Of a DNA stretch of 64,000 nucleotides, positions 10,452 through 21,704 are shown piece after piece. A program made the translations under genes and the position numbers. The notes beneath the pieces were generated by a model. That model had not been told where the DNA came from and made no database searches. It was given only the letters and a program-made list of their open reading frames with translations. The DNA comes from Stenocarpella maydis (Eukaryota; Ascomycota; Sordariomycetes; Diaporthales; Diaporthaceae). The number at the start of each line of letters is the position of its first letter. The stretch's first letter is position 1. The DNA lies in assembly GCA_002270565.1 (NCBI GenBank), contig NQMI01000133.1:62001-126000 (forward strand), read 5' to 3'.

Positions 10452-10763
10452 TAAAGATGTAATATGGTGGTACCAAATTGTGATGAATGAAGAGATTTGC
10501 TTTCATAATACCGATCTCTCATCATAACAAGAAATGCAAGCTGGATTGACAAAACATAGTACGCAAGTGCTTTTTCAAATATTCACATGACCACATACGT
10601 GGTACAGGTCGTGCTTACATTCGTGTGGGGTACAAAGTTCGAAGGCTCAGTCGTTACCGTCTTGTCCACAATACATCCATGGGTGCTGAAGTCAAGCTAA
10701 CAGGGGACTATGGAAAGAAACAGAGCTCTCAGAAGCTGTTGCATCGTCACTTGCCGGGTGAGC
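10452..10763. other. Convergent intergenic, 312 bp
   Basis: Shared 3' flank of the SDR (+) and GMC (-) genes. Contains AATAATAAAG just after the SDR stop, a possible polyadenylation signal. Nothing else seen. Confidence 0.45.
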
Positions 10764-13092
10764 CTACACTTGACCAGCCCAGTCCTCCTTGATCAGCTCG
10801 GCTCCCTTCTCAGCAACCATGTACACAGCAGCAAGAATGTTGACATCCGGCAGAATCGGCATGATGCTGCAGTCGATGACTCGCAGCGACTTCACGCCGT
10901 AGACCCTCAGGCGCGGGTCGACTACTCCCCCGTCCTCCAGGGGCAGCATCCGCACGGTGCCGGATGCGTGCCAGTTCGGGAACGTGTTGGCCTTGACGTA
11001 CTCGAAGATGGCATCTTCGTCGTCGTCGGAGACGTTATCCACGCCCGGGCTGACCTCGCCGTTGTTGGGCCCAACGGTGTACTGCGACAATTCCGGGTGA
11101 GCCAGGATCTTGCGCAGTTCGCGGAAGGACTCAACGGCGACAGCACGGTCTGTCCCAGTCTCCTCAGTGTAGTACTTCGGAAGGAAGTCAGTGCCTGCAT
11201 CTTAGCAAGTTTGTAATGGGCTTGCAAGACTTACGTTGGGATTGATGACTGGCGGGTCAGCCATGGAACTTGACCTCAGGCTGACATTGCCCCGTGACAA
11301 CTGGACCATTGAGCTCGCCGTGAGTGAGATATAAGATTCGCCGGTCCGGGGCCCATAGAAAGGTGTCGGGATCCAGGGATACCACACGCTCTCGTAGAGG
11401 AATTCGATATGGTTTTGGTTCGTGAGGTTGCGAGTGATGATTTCGGTCAGATTAAGCGCTTGGATCTCTGCTTCAGTGAATTTCTTGAAGCCATTCGTGA
11501 TACCGGATGGGGCCGTATATGGACCGGACAGATTGGCAAAGAACTGGGCTTGGGCCTGCTGCAGATTCTTCACAGTTGCAGACATGTCTGTAGTAGAAGA
11601 CTCAGGGCGCGCAGTGGCCATGATGCTAAACACGCTGTGGTCGTTCAGGCTGCAGGACTGTTAGTTTGTAATATGCTCGACAGCTGGCCAAGACTTACTG
11701 GCGCCCGACGTTCTCATTCACCACCAGGGGTGTGATTCCGAATGCCTCGAGTTCCGACTGTGGTCCGATACCCTATGGCCAGCCGAATACTCAGTTTAGA
11801 CTGCGGATGGAGGCTTTTGGTATGTACGTACCGAGAGCATCAATAGCTGAGGCGAGTGGAAAGCACCCATACTCGTGATGACCTCTTTGGCTGCCTTGAC
11901 CTGGTGGATCAAGCCAGTGCTCTGATCCACGAAGACAACACCAGTGGCGGTCGGGGTACCACCCACCGTGTCAAATACCAACTTGGAAACCGGGGCATTG
12001 AAAAGAACATCCAGATTAGAGCGGTTTTGGGCCTGCCTGTAGAAGCTGTCGAAGCTGGAACTGCGGCGCAGCCTATTGTCTAGCGTGCCCAACCCCTGCT
12101 TGACTCCTGTGGCATTACCAGCGTTGAGCTCGTTCACGACTGGGATGTTTACTGCTTCTAGTGCCCGCATGAATCCGACATTCGAATCGGGGACATAACC
12201 TTGGTAACTAAGCTGGAGAGGCCCGTCGCCATACGCTTTGGCGTCGTAAGTCTGGAATGTCTGGTCAAACCCATTGGCCTTGGCAGATGCCGCATTCTCT
12301 GGCGTGTTTAGATGCGTGCTCTAGATTCGTCTGTTAGCTCTTATACCTCGAGTAGCATATATTACACAATGGGATGTAGCAGTCGAGAGTACAAAGGCAA
12401 CTAGAAATCCGCAGTGCATAAGACGTACCTTGACGAAAAGAGGATAAACATCGTCCCATCCCCATCCTGGGTTACCAAGAGTAACCCAATCGTCATAGAC
12501 GCTTGCACTTCCTCGAGCATAATACAGACCGTTGATCGAACTAGATCCACCGCCGGCCTTGCCGCCTGTGTTCAGGTCAGCTTTGGTATACCGCACCCGC
12601 AGGAGGATGACATCTCACGTAAGTACTGCAACTGTCGGCCTCCTAATCCAGCCTGCGGGACAGTGACAAAGTTCCAATCAATCGTGCTGCCTATCATATC
12701 GATTAGTCATAATTGAAAGGCCCTTGGGGGGGGGGCGAACTTGCCTTTGAGGAACTGATTTCCTCCAGGGGTTGAATAAGCAGCAACAATGGTTGGTTCT
12801 TGACCAGCCTCCAGGACGAGCACACGCTGATTGCCAGACTCGGTCAATCGGTTCGCGAGGACGAGCCCAGCTGTGCCACCTATTTGTATTTGCCAAAGTC
12901 AGAACCAAGCACGAAAAGAAATTTAGTATACGGGTTTGAGTAAGATGTGGTGAGGCACTAACCTCCGCAGATGACAAAGTCGTATTCTTCTTCGATCGTT
13001 TGCCTCGTGATGAGGTTGATTGGCTTTGCCGCCGCACTTCTGACGGCCAGGAGCAACGCCTGCAAGATGACGACGCTTTTGAAGAAAGCCAT
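10764..13092 (-). CDS. Secreted GMC oxidoreductase (choline dehydrogenase / aryl-alcohol oxidase-like), 620 aa
   Basis: FAD-dependent glucose-methanol-choline oxidoreductase. Eight exons: 13092..12963, 12879..12745, 12690..12619, 12565..12429, 12320..11832, 11772..11699, 11649..11235, 11174..10764; the frame closes exactly. A signal peptide opens the protein (MAFFKSVVILQALLLAVRS). It is followed by the FAD motif YDFVICGGGTAGLVLANRL, the GMC signatures GKAGGGSSSINGLYYARG and GAFHSPQLLMLSGIGP, and the catalytic His region NWHASGTVRMLP. Intron 2 (12691..12744) begins GCAAGT, a GC-AG intron, needed to restore FLKGSTIDWNF; it contains a G-run on the plus strand. Likely an extracellular alcohol oxidase or dehydrogenase acting on aryl or other alcohols; the substrate is inference. 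Last gene of the redox-rich group. Confidence 0.92.
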
Positions 13093-14618
13093 CTTGGAAT
13101 ATGAACGAATGGGTACGAATTCCTAGTTCGGAAATGATATCAACCACCGATCCTTTCGGCTTTGCCACTCGGACCAGATGATATCACACACAATGGCAGG
13201 CGGATATTCAGCTTGGTCGAAGACTTGGTCCATCCGTTCAATCGCTTGCTGGGAATATGAAGGCTTCAAGTTATATTAGATTCTTGACAGAACCACATGC
13301 TTGGGGGCCATTGGCTTCCGCCGCCGGAAGCAACGGCTGATGAAAAAGTTGGCATAATATTATGACAAGGTCCATCGGCGGATTCGCTGGGCGATATTGG
13401 CAAGGCCTAGCACCGCAAGACACCCCAGTCAGGACAGCAGGCGGCTGGTTTAGCACTTCTTGTCACAGCCCCCGTGACTTGGATATCTTGTGCCCGAGGC
13501 ATACTAGCCAGCTCCCCAAGACGTCAGCACGCGTGCAAGGGGATCCCTCACGGCCGAGTCGAAAACATACACAGCCACTTACTCGGCAATATGCCGGGTT
13601 GCAAGCAGCGTCGCCCTTTGTCTCTGGCTCTCCTGAGAGCTTCCACCGCTCGGGCTGGTGGTCTCGGGTGCGCCGGGAGTTTCTTGATAACTATTGCATG
13701 TGATCTACTACACGCAGTGAAGAGGCCTCAATCTACACGCGTCTGACACATATGCTGTTATTGAAGTTTACTACTGGATAATCCATCTAAGTTTGTTCAG
13801 CCACCAAAAGCGAGACTCTTGGCTCACGGCGTCATCTTCCACCCCGCAGTGAGACGGGATCCTGGGGATGGGGGCCGCCCCGGACTTGAACACTCAGCAA
13901 CGGCGCCTCTTTCATCAGCCAAGGAAAACATGGCTCAGCTGGGAGAGCCTGACTTTGCAGAAGAAGGGCCGCAGTCGCTAGCCTCTCTTCTGTGCGCCTT
14001 GCCCACACTGAAGAGCTAATTGGGATTCTAGGTTTATTAGTTTGCGATTGTACTTCGGGTGTATACTTTTGCTCAAAACTTAATTATACATAGTAAGTAC
14101 CTAGCTAAACGGCCACTTATTACCGATCGGTCATGTATCGGCCAGATGGGTCTACGAATCGGAAAAATTAATGTTTATGAAGTTATGGAAATCCTTGGTC
14201 CAGTGACATGTTACTTAAGTATCCAATTGCTGGTGCACCTGTGAATGTACGGAATTCGAAATGAGACACCCGCCTGCATTGCTGGGGCCAGGACTCCTTC
14301 TAAAGTTCCTGCGTTAACCTCTTCATCATCTCATCAGGGTACCCAGGCACCTCCCCTTACCTTTACGGTCGACGACGTCTCAGTGGTGCATATCACAATC
14401 ACATATGTTTGCCATGCATGGGTTTTCGGGTGAGCCTGACCTTGACAGGCAGCCACCATGAGGCTGTAATCAGAAGAAATGGCTTTTTGAGTTCAGGAGT
14501 CGGCCATCCGAATACAACCTGTGCAGCCGCCAAGAAAGCAAGCCATGTGCGCCACATATGCCCAGCATCAACAGTGAGTATAATAACAAATGAAACAGGG
14601 AGGTCATTTCCGGCAAAA
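13093..14618. other. Intergenic, 1.5 kb
   Basis: Upstream region of the GMC gene and 3' flank of the coiled-coil gene. An AT-rich patch at about 14030-14240 may be old mobile-element debris, but I recognise no element. Short open frames here look random. Confidence 0.4.
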
Positions 14619-16754
14619 CTACGTTTGATGAGGGCGCGATGCTCGCCCGGGATTCTTCCTGGGCGAGGCCATCAGGTCCTGGCCCATCCTCACGACCCTC
14701 TCCAGCTCGCTCTTCATGGTATCGATGGCCGCCCTGGCCTTGGCCTTCTCCGAGCCAGCGCGGTCCCCCAGCGCGGCATTCTCGGCGCGCAGGCCCTGCA
14801 CCGTCTCGTGGGCCTCGCGCAGGGCCTCGTTGGCGCGGTCGACCTCGAGCCTCAGCTCCGACACCCTCGAGTCCCGCATGACCAGGTCCACGCCGTGCCT
14901 CTGCGACATGGAGAACACCTCCTCCCTGTGCCTGGCCCGCAGCGCCTCGAGCTGGTCCTTGAGGTCCGAGGTCTGCTCCAGCGCAAGCGCCAGCTTCTCC
15001 TCCAGCGCCGCGACAGCGAGGTCCCTCTCCGTGGCCGCCTCGGCCCGCTCCTCGGCGTCGGCCTCGCTCTGCTCCCTGGCGGCCCGCAGGTCCTTGTTCG
15101 CCGCGTCGAGGTCGCCCTCGAGCCTCTGCACGAGGCCCTCGAGCTCGGCCACGTCGCGCGTGTACGACCTGACCGCGCCCTTGAGCCGCTGCACCCCGGC
15201 CTCGAGCTCCCTGATCCGCGTGTCCTTCCTCCCGGCCGCGGCCGCCAGCGCGTCCCGCTCCGCCCTGGCCGCGTCCATGGCGGCGGCCCGGGTGCCGAGC
15301 TGCTTGCGCAGCGAGGCCTCCAGCGCGCGGTACTCGTCGACGGCGTCCTCGCACTCGAGGGTCCGCCTCGAGAGCTCCCGCAGCCGCGTCAGCAGGAGGT
15401 CCAGCACCGAGGCCCCCGCCGCCGTGAGGGGCAGCGCGATCTCGCCCGGGGTGAGGTACTCGAGCTCCAGGCGCGCGGTGCGGAATGCCGAGGAGAGCGC
15501 GAGCACGACCTCGGAGGCGTCTCCGCCGGGGAAGCCGAGCTCCCCCAGCGACTCGTTCAGCCCGTCCAGCGCCGCGCCGCGGTCCGAGAGGGTCCGCAGG
15601 AGGTTGTTGAGCTGCGCCTCGATCCTGACGGCCGGCGAGCGCGAGTCCATGATGAGGGCAGCGGCCGAGCCGTCCTCGGGCGCGAAGGGGGAGAGCTTCT
15701 CGCTCAGCCGGGACGTCATGGACTCGTACGTCTCAAGCGTGCTGGTGAGCTTGGCCATCTCCAGCTGGAGCGACGCGAGCTCATCCTCCAGCTCCTGTCT
15801 CTCGGCGGCCTTGGGCGGCATCTGCACGGCGGCTGTTGACGTGGGGGTGACGGGGTGCCGCCTGCTGGGGGTTATTGGTATTGGGCCTAGGTTGGGACTG
15901 GTCGACGGCGGGGTGGGGAACGAGTTCCTCACGTTCGAGGACCGCCGGGAGGGCGTGCTGCAGGCGAGCTCTGCCATAGTCGTGTCGCCGAACTCGTCGT
16001 CGCCTTCATCATCGCCATCGGTGTCGAGCTCCATGTCTGAGTACTCGCTGGAGAAAGGGTCTCGGACCCGTATTGCCCAGTCCGCGCGGGTGGTGTTGTA
16101 GTCGATAGTATCCTCGGTCCCGGCCGACGAGTCAGGGCTCTTCAGGACCCGCCTGAGCTGGGATACCTGCCTCTTCAGCTCATCGATGCTCTCCCGGGTC
16201 TCGTCGTCCTCCTGGCCGACTGCCGTAGCGCCAGACAGACGGCGGATCTCAGCGTCCTTGGCAGCGACCTCTGACCGCAGGGCAGCAATCTCGTCGCTGG
16301 TCTGCTGTGCCCTCCTTCTCCTCTCGGCACTGATGATATTGATCTCCTCGCTGAGGCCATTGCGCCTGATCCGTCGCTTGACGCGGCCGTCCAGGACCTG
16401 GCGTAGTGGGAGGAAGGTGACCTCGCCACTGTGCCGCGTATCGATGGTAGAGTCGAATGTGACGGGGCCAGAGTGACGACGTCGTTTGGTGCCGGAGCCA
16501 GGCTCCAGCGTTGTCCGACGGATGTGCGGTGTCAGGCCAGTCGAGGCAGAGTCATGTTCGCCATCGACCTGTGCACCGTGGCCAGAGGAAGGGCCTGGGT
16601 CCGAGAAGCGGACTCTCTTCTTGGCCCCACGGCTCGGAGTAGAGACAGACGGGGATTCTGGCCGTCGTATCTCTCGGGGTGGGATGTGCAAGGCGGCACT
16701 GCTCCGACGCGTCCGCCGTAGCGCAATGGGGAGGTCCTCAGCCATGGCAGACAT
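14619..16754 (-). CDS. Large coiled-coil protein with N-terminal RVxF-like motif, 711 aa
   Basis: Function not recognised. The single-exon frame starts MSAMAEDLP (a second Met at residue 4 is equally possible). The N-terminal ~270 residues are basic, Ser/Pro-rich and probably disordered. They contain KKRVRFSD near residue 45, a good match to the PP1-docking RVxF motif, and several SP/TP phosphorylation-type sites. An acidic stretch follows (DTDGDDEGDDEFGD). From about residue 320 to the end runs near-continuous heptad-like sequence rich in Ala, Glu, Arg and Leu, typical of long coiled coils (EDELASLQLEMAKLTSTLE; AALEEKLALALEQTSDLK). This suggests a structural scaffold, for example of spindle, kinetochore or cytoskeleton; that is a guess from architecture only. 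Confidence 0.8.
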   Translation of the reverse strand: MSAMAEDLPIALRRTRRSSAALHIPPREIRRPESPSVSTPSRGAKKRVRFSDPGPSSGHGAQVDGEHDSASTGLTPHIRRTTLEPGSGTKRRRHSGPVTFDSTIDTRHSGEVTFLPLRQVLDGRVKRRIRRNGLSEEINIISAERRRRAQQTSDEIAALRSEVAAKDAEIRRLSGATAVGQEDDETRESIDELKRQVSQLRRVLKSPDSSAGTEDTIDYNTTRADWAIRVRDPFSSEYSDMELDTDGDDEGDDEFGDTTMAELACSTPSRRSSNVRNSFPTPPSTSPNLGPIPITPSRRHPVTPTSTAAVQMPPKAAERQELEDELASLQLEMAKLTSTLETYESMTSRLSEKLSPFAPEDGSAAALIMDSRSPAVRIEAQLNNLLRTLSDRGAALDGLNESLGELGFPGGDASEVVLALSSAFRTARLELEYLTPGEIALPLTAAGASVLDLLLTRLRELSRRTLECEDAVDEYRALEASLRKQLGTRAAAMDAARAERDALAAAAGRKDTRIRELEAGVQRLKGAVRSYTRDVAELEGLVQRLEGDLDAANKDLRAAREQSEADAEERAEAATERDLAVAALEEKLALALEQTSDLKDQLEALRARHREEVFSMSQRHGVDLVMRDSRVSELRLEVDRANEALREAHETVQGLRAENAALGDRAGSEKAKARAAIDTMKSELERVVRMGQDLMASPRKNPGRASRPHQT

Positions 16755-19700
16755 GGCGAGCGCGGTCAGTCGTGCTATACACGCACGGCTGCACTCAGAG
16801 GCGGGGGNGGGGGGGGGGGGGGGGTTTACGATATGTCACTGCACATGTAGATAGATACTGTACAGATGGCACGGCATGCAGTGTTGTCTGGGGCTCGGCT
16901 GGGTCGAGTGTGGAGTGGGAGGATCCTGGGCGTGATGGCGGGCCTGATCCTTGGGATGCAGCTTTCAAATACCTGGGGTAGGATGGGATCGTGCTGCCCG
17001 GTGATACACTAATCGTAAGTCGAACGCGTGGCGAGCTGGTCTCCATTTGTTGTGATCAAAATATTTACTTACAGCCGAATCTGGCCTAGCGTGGCCCGTT
17101 TCCCACACCCGAGGCCCGCAGAACCGGACCCGGGTCCAATAATTCGGGGTGAGACGCGAACTTCCCCGCAACGCCACGAGCCTGGCTTCAGGGTTGGCAA
17201 TGCGTCAGTGAGCATGATGGTTTTCTTTGCCGTCGATATACATTCCAGTCTAACATTTATCGTATTACCTACCTGGCCTCCCAGTAATAGCCTGAGAAAA
17301 TGCAAATCGATCTGTGTAGAGGGATGGCTGATGGTCAGCTCACCAGGCCTCGCTCGCCCGATCCTCACTACGTCTCTACTCGGACACGGGTTTCGTGTAT
17401 TTCGCCATCCACACTATCCAGCCACTAGTTGACGACAACGGCTTTATTTTTCCATACTCGCGGACGAACTGTCTACCACAACGTCAGTCTCCACGCCTTT
17501 CCTTCCGTACTAGCGCACTAGGCCGTCTAACTCGAGCTCTGTTGTACGTCATGAGGTTCTGCAGGGTCTCCAGGATAAGGTGGCGCCACATGAACCATTG
17601 CACATCACCCGCAGAGCTCTAGCTCCAGGAGCGTTGGGTGTTCTGGAGCTTCTGACAGCATGGGCTTGTGGGACACAACGTCACCTGCTCTGGCCAGCCC
17701 GACACATGCCGCCGCCGGCCCGGCGGCCGCTGATGACGGTGGCACAACCAGGCCCCCCTCCCCACAAGACCCAAACTGCCAGGCTGGCCAGCCCTTTTCC
17801 ATATCCTTCTCCGCTTATTCCAGCTCGGCGACTAGCCGAACCGGTGCAGTCGAGTAAGGAAAAGAAAACGTCGCCCCTTTTCCCGTTCTTCTCAGCCGTG
17901 TTCCAAACATCAGCGTCAGGGGCTCCGATTCGTGTGATTTGGACGCGTCTGGAGGTGGTGTTCATGCTCGCCTCTTCAACCCAAGAACTCGCCAAGGCTC
18001 TATGTGCGTGTACCTTTGGACCCCTTTCGACCCATTCCTCGGATGCCAACGCCCAAGACCTGGGGTTGTGTTCAGTCTGCTTTGCATCTGATTCCCCATC
18101 CCCTTGGCCGTCCCGCGATTAACTCCCGTCCAACCTAAGGTTTAGCCATTTCCTTTAGCCCCGTGCCACATTCCGCTGTAATCACTTCAGAAGGATTCGT
18201 ATGGCGTACTGTGATATACTAGGTAGATGTAGTTACATAGCGGCGGGCAAGGTGGTAGAATTGAAAGATTTTGGGAGGACTTTACTTGTTACCGCACCAC
18301 ATATGCTCTGAATATGTATTGTTTTTTTTTGTGCCTGTGGGCTAGCTCTGCCCACATCCAAGGCGTCCCGAGGGTGTCTGTCTATCTCACCAGCTGCAAG
18401 TGAAGATAAATCTCCCCTGTTTCGGTTCTCGGCCTTGGACGGAGAAGTCGGCATTTCAAAACTTCAGAAGAAATGACAGATGACAGCAACAATCATCTCA
18501 AGAGGAGTCTGGTACGTCAACTGATCCTTCCCGCCCCTCGTACCTTGCGACGTGACTCTGGATGTCTTGGTCATCTTGGCGGCTGAGGCCTGAATCCCAC
18601 CCAAGGGGTTGCTGGAGCAAGGTTCTTAGCAGCTTCCTGTTGTGGTTGAGCATGACCATGTGCAGCGTGCTTGGAGATATATTCTCCGTGCTGGATACGT
18701 AAGGAGGCAACCACGTCTCCCCTGGACAACTCGGAACTTGCCAAGTAGATGACGTCTCAACCAAATCTGGCCAGCACGAAGTGTCCTTGTCAGACCCCGT
18801 TTTACCGGTATCACACAGGCCATTTCTGACCGTGCGGACCTAACACCCATACACATCGGACACTGTCACAGGCGCGACATCATGCTGGCAAGGGCTTCAA
18901 ATGTTAACTCAAACAAGCTCCCGCCGCCCGGACTCGGGACCAAACATGCTAGCTAATGGGGGAGGTAAACATCTTGGTGAAGACGCCGGGTGCGCCTTGG
19001 TGGCTCTGCGCTGTTTCTTGGGCTGCTCCAGGGGATGTAATTTAATTGCTAGGCGTGGCGCCATCGGATAAACTCTACACTAGGGGGTAAGCATAGATGG
19101 TATAACCTGAAGCACTTGTGAGGAATAGCACAGGGCTCTGGGGGGGGGGGGTGAGGCAGGAGGGTCTCTTATTAACCCTTATCCCCCAATGATATATGTC
19201 TCAAGACATTTCTGACAGGTCCAGTACTAGGGGTGAAACATTCTGGCAACTCAAGCATAGCCGCGATGGCCCCTCGCAAGCCCGGGGCCCTCCCGTCTGC
19301 GCCTAGCGTGCTCGAGTAGTGTAATTAACAAACCATAAACAGCCCCGCTGCCCCGGTACACAAATCCTAGACCACGAACCCGGAGAGCCGGGAGCCGGGC
19401 GGGGCCTCTCCGGGCCGCGGGCCACTGCTGCGCCTCGACAGGTCTGCCCCGCCTGACTGATCTGACTGGTTCTGGCCGCCCCCACACGTTGCACAGTGTA
19501 GTGTATCGGAGCATCTTATACACGATGCATAGCCTTCTTGCTGCACGATATCAGATTACACTATTTCGCGTGCCTGAACCCCACCCCTTCTGCCATGTCG
19601 TGGCGTGCGGTGACGGGCGATCGCCCTCGAGTGATCTGCAACCCTATACGCTCATCTAACCCTACCTGACCCCAGTGCTCGCGGCGATCTCCCATATTGT

Positions 19701-21141
19701 CCCGGCCTGCCTGGGATCGATCACTGGCCGATCCCAGACGAACATGTCGTGTTTTCACCTGGCTTGGCCTGGGCGAGGACCAAAAGGCTTCTGGGTTCTA
19801 GGCTCACCCACGCATGGCAGGCATGTCGTTGTGATGCAGGTCTTGGGGGGTGACATTTCTGCCGGATAGCTGCATCCCAAGGGTCCTGCATCTTGGTGTA
19901 CATGGCCAACTCTAATTTCCACCGTCGAATATCCCGGCTAGCGCGGGCTCGGCTCCGCGAGGGTGCCACCAGCGCTACCTACCGCACCAGAGATGGCTCG
20001 GAACATCCCGCACTGGCACAGTCTCCATCGTGGCTGTCGTGGCTGTCACTGTCCTGTGCCTTGAGATGCCCGTGGGCAGGTCTACACCATGTGGTGCACA
20101 ATAGGTACACTAGACCAGACGCTTGTTCATGCAGGCACCGCGATGTAACGTGATCAATGAGCTGCCAAGAGGCCATGTCCTTTTTCCCTGATCGCTGCCG
20201 GGATACTACCATGGTGCCATGGTGCCATGGTAAGCCTGTGCACCCTTGTTTTCGGTACTGTCTCCGCGCAGTGCCTAGTGGGATTTCAAGTGGGCGCTTA
20301 GGCCGCCCCTTGGCTGAATCAGGGCTCGGCCGTTTGAGCAAGAAGCTTGTTTTGCCTGGTCCGATCATGGCCCGTGTCTCGCTGGGGGGCTTCCGTCCTA
20401 GGTCTCTCGAGGCCATCTCGACGTCTGGCGATGGGTCCAATCAGCCACGGCGTGTCGAGAGTCTCATGTCTGATGGGAAGAGAATGTCCCGAACAACCAT
20501 CCCAACCCGTCTCTGATAAGGCGACACAACCGGGGGGCCGTGTCCTGTCAAAACCCAAGCAGCACCATCTCCTCTCGCTGTGGGCCCGGATGCTACCTAC
20601 GGCCCAGTCTGCAGCACACGCGTGCGTGCTGCAGCGCCAGAGGCAGCGCCAGAAACCGCCAGGCGTGTCCCAGGCCCAACGGGCCTACTGTTTCGGCATG
20701 CGAGATGGTTTCGCCGAGACTTGGTCTGCTCTCGTGCCAGGCCAGATTGCTGCGGGGAATCCCTGGGCCAGGCGGTGTTTTGCAGGGGCAGCCCGTGCAA
20801 GACATGAAGCACGAGCTGCCCTGGTTGTTGCAGCAGCACGTCGATCTCCTGGCAGGGAGTCCAAAACAAAACTGATTTGTGTAATTCTCTCGGCAGCTTG
20901 ATACCCGAGATCATGCACCTCTGGCAAGCCCTCGACTCGCTTGCTGCATGAAACGCCGTTTCCTCCTCACTTCATATTTGACTAATACCGCAGACTATCG
21001 CCGCCGTCGTCATCCGCCTCAGACGGAACCTCCTCACGGCATCCACGCCGACAGCACTGCTGCCATACACCCACACATGGCTGTACCGTCCTCCCCTGCG
21101 CTTGATACCCAACGGTGACCACAGGCAAGCTCCGGGCCAGG
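16755..21141. other. Large intergenic gap, 4.4 kb
   Basis: No convincing protein gene on either strand. The longest frames (17580..18122 and 20347..20901, plus strand) have biased, low-complexity or proline/arginine composition typical of chance frames in GC-rich DNA, without splice-linked partners. Contents I can name: an N-containing G-run at 16803-16824, another G-run near 19140-19151, and a triple tandem CCATGGTG near 20208. It could hold a long 5' leader, a non-coding RNA or regulatory DNA for the downstream surface protein. Confidence 0.45.
16803..16824. repeat. Poly-G run with an ambiguous base
   Basis: A run of about 22 G containing one N at 16808, some 50 bp upstream of the coiled-coil gene's start. 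The N marks unresolved homopolymer length in the assembly. Confidence 0.95.
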
Positions 21142-21673
21142 ATGGCCGTCGAGTCATTACGGCGAGGCCGTGGCCTTCACAAACGCCGCAACAGGCTCAG
21201 CGCTGCTCGGGGAGAAATCGCAAAGGCCGCCAGGTCGGTCGTGAGGGACACTGTCGAGCCTCCGTTGGTACGCCGGCAGGGCAAGGGGAAGGGAGGAGAT
21301 GGCAAAGGGGTTGCCCCAGGTGAGTGATCGATATTTGTTCCCCTCAGGTCAGCCAGGGGAATAACATTGGTGGGAAGATGGCAAAGGCAAGGCCAACGAG
21401 GGCGTAGTTGGCAAGGGGAAAGCTGCTCCCTCCGAGCCTCCTCCTCCTCCTCCTGTGGCTGCTCCCTCTCTACCCCCAGCGCCACCATCAGTGGCTGCTC
21501 CCTCTACATCCTCAACGCAACCGCTGGCGGCTGAGCCTCTGCCGACGCAGACAGCTCCGTCGAACCCAGTAGTTCTGAATCCTGGCATCCCGGGGGACAC
21601 GAGCGTACCGCCGCTAAACCCTACATCAACAGTTGCGCCGCCGCCGCCGCCGCCGCCCCCACCGCCGGGAGTG

Positions 21674-21704
<31 letters not shown>

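Noticed and set aside
11175..11234. Shorter intron in the GMC gene ending at the CAG near 11195
   Set aside because: It would break the reading frame; the 60-nt intron ending CGAAG has a CTGAC branch site and closes the frame.
14409..15839. 476-codon frame antisense to the coiled-coil gene (and another at 14716-16101)
   Set aside because: Antisense shadows of a GC-rich, Ala/Glu/Arg-rich coding strand; no domain, and the minus-strand frame explains the sequence.
17580..18122. 180-codon plus-strand frame in the 4.4 kb gap
   Set aside because: Proline-rich, no motif, no splice partners, and an equally long antisense frame overlaps it.
20347..20901. 184-codon plus-strand frame in the 4.4 kb gap
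   Set aside because: Composition looks random, other frames over the same bases are equally open, and no family resemblance is seen.
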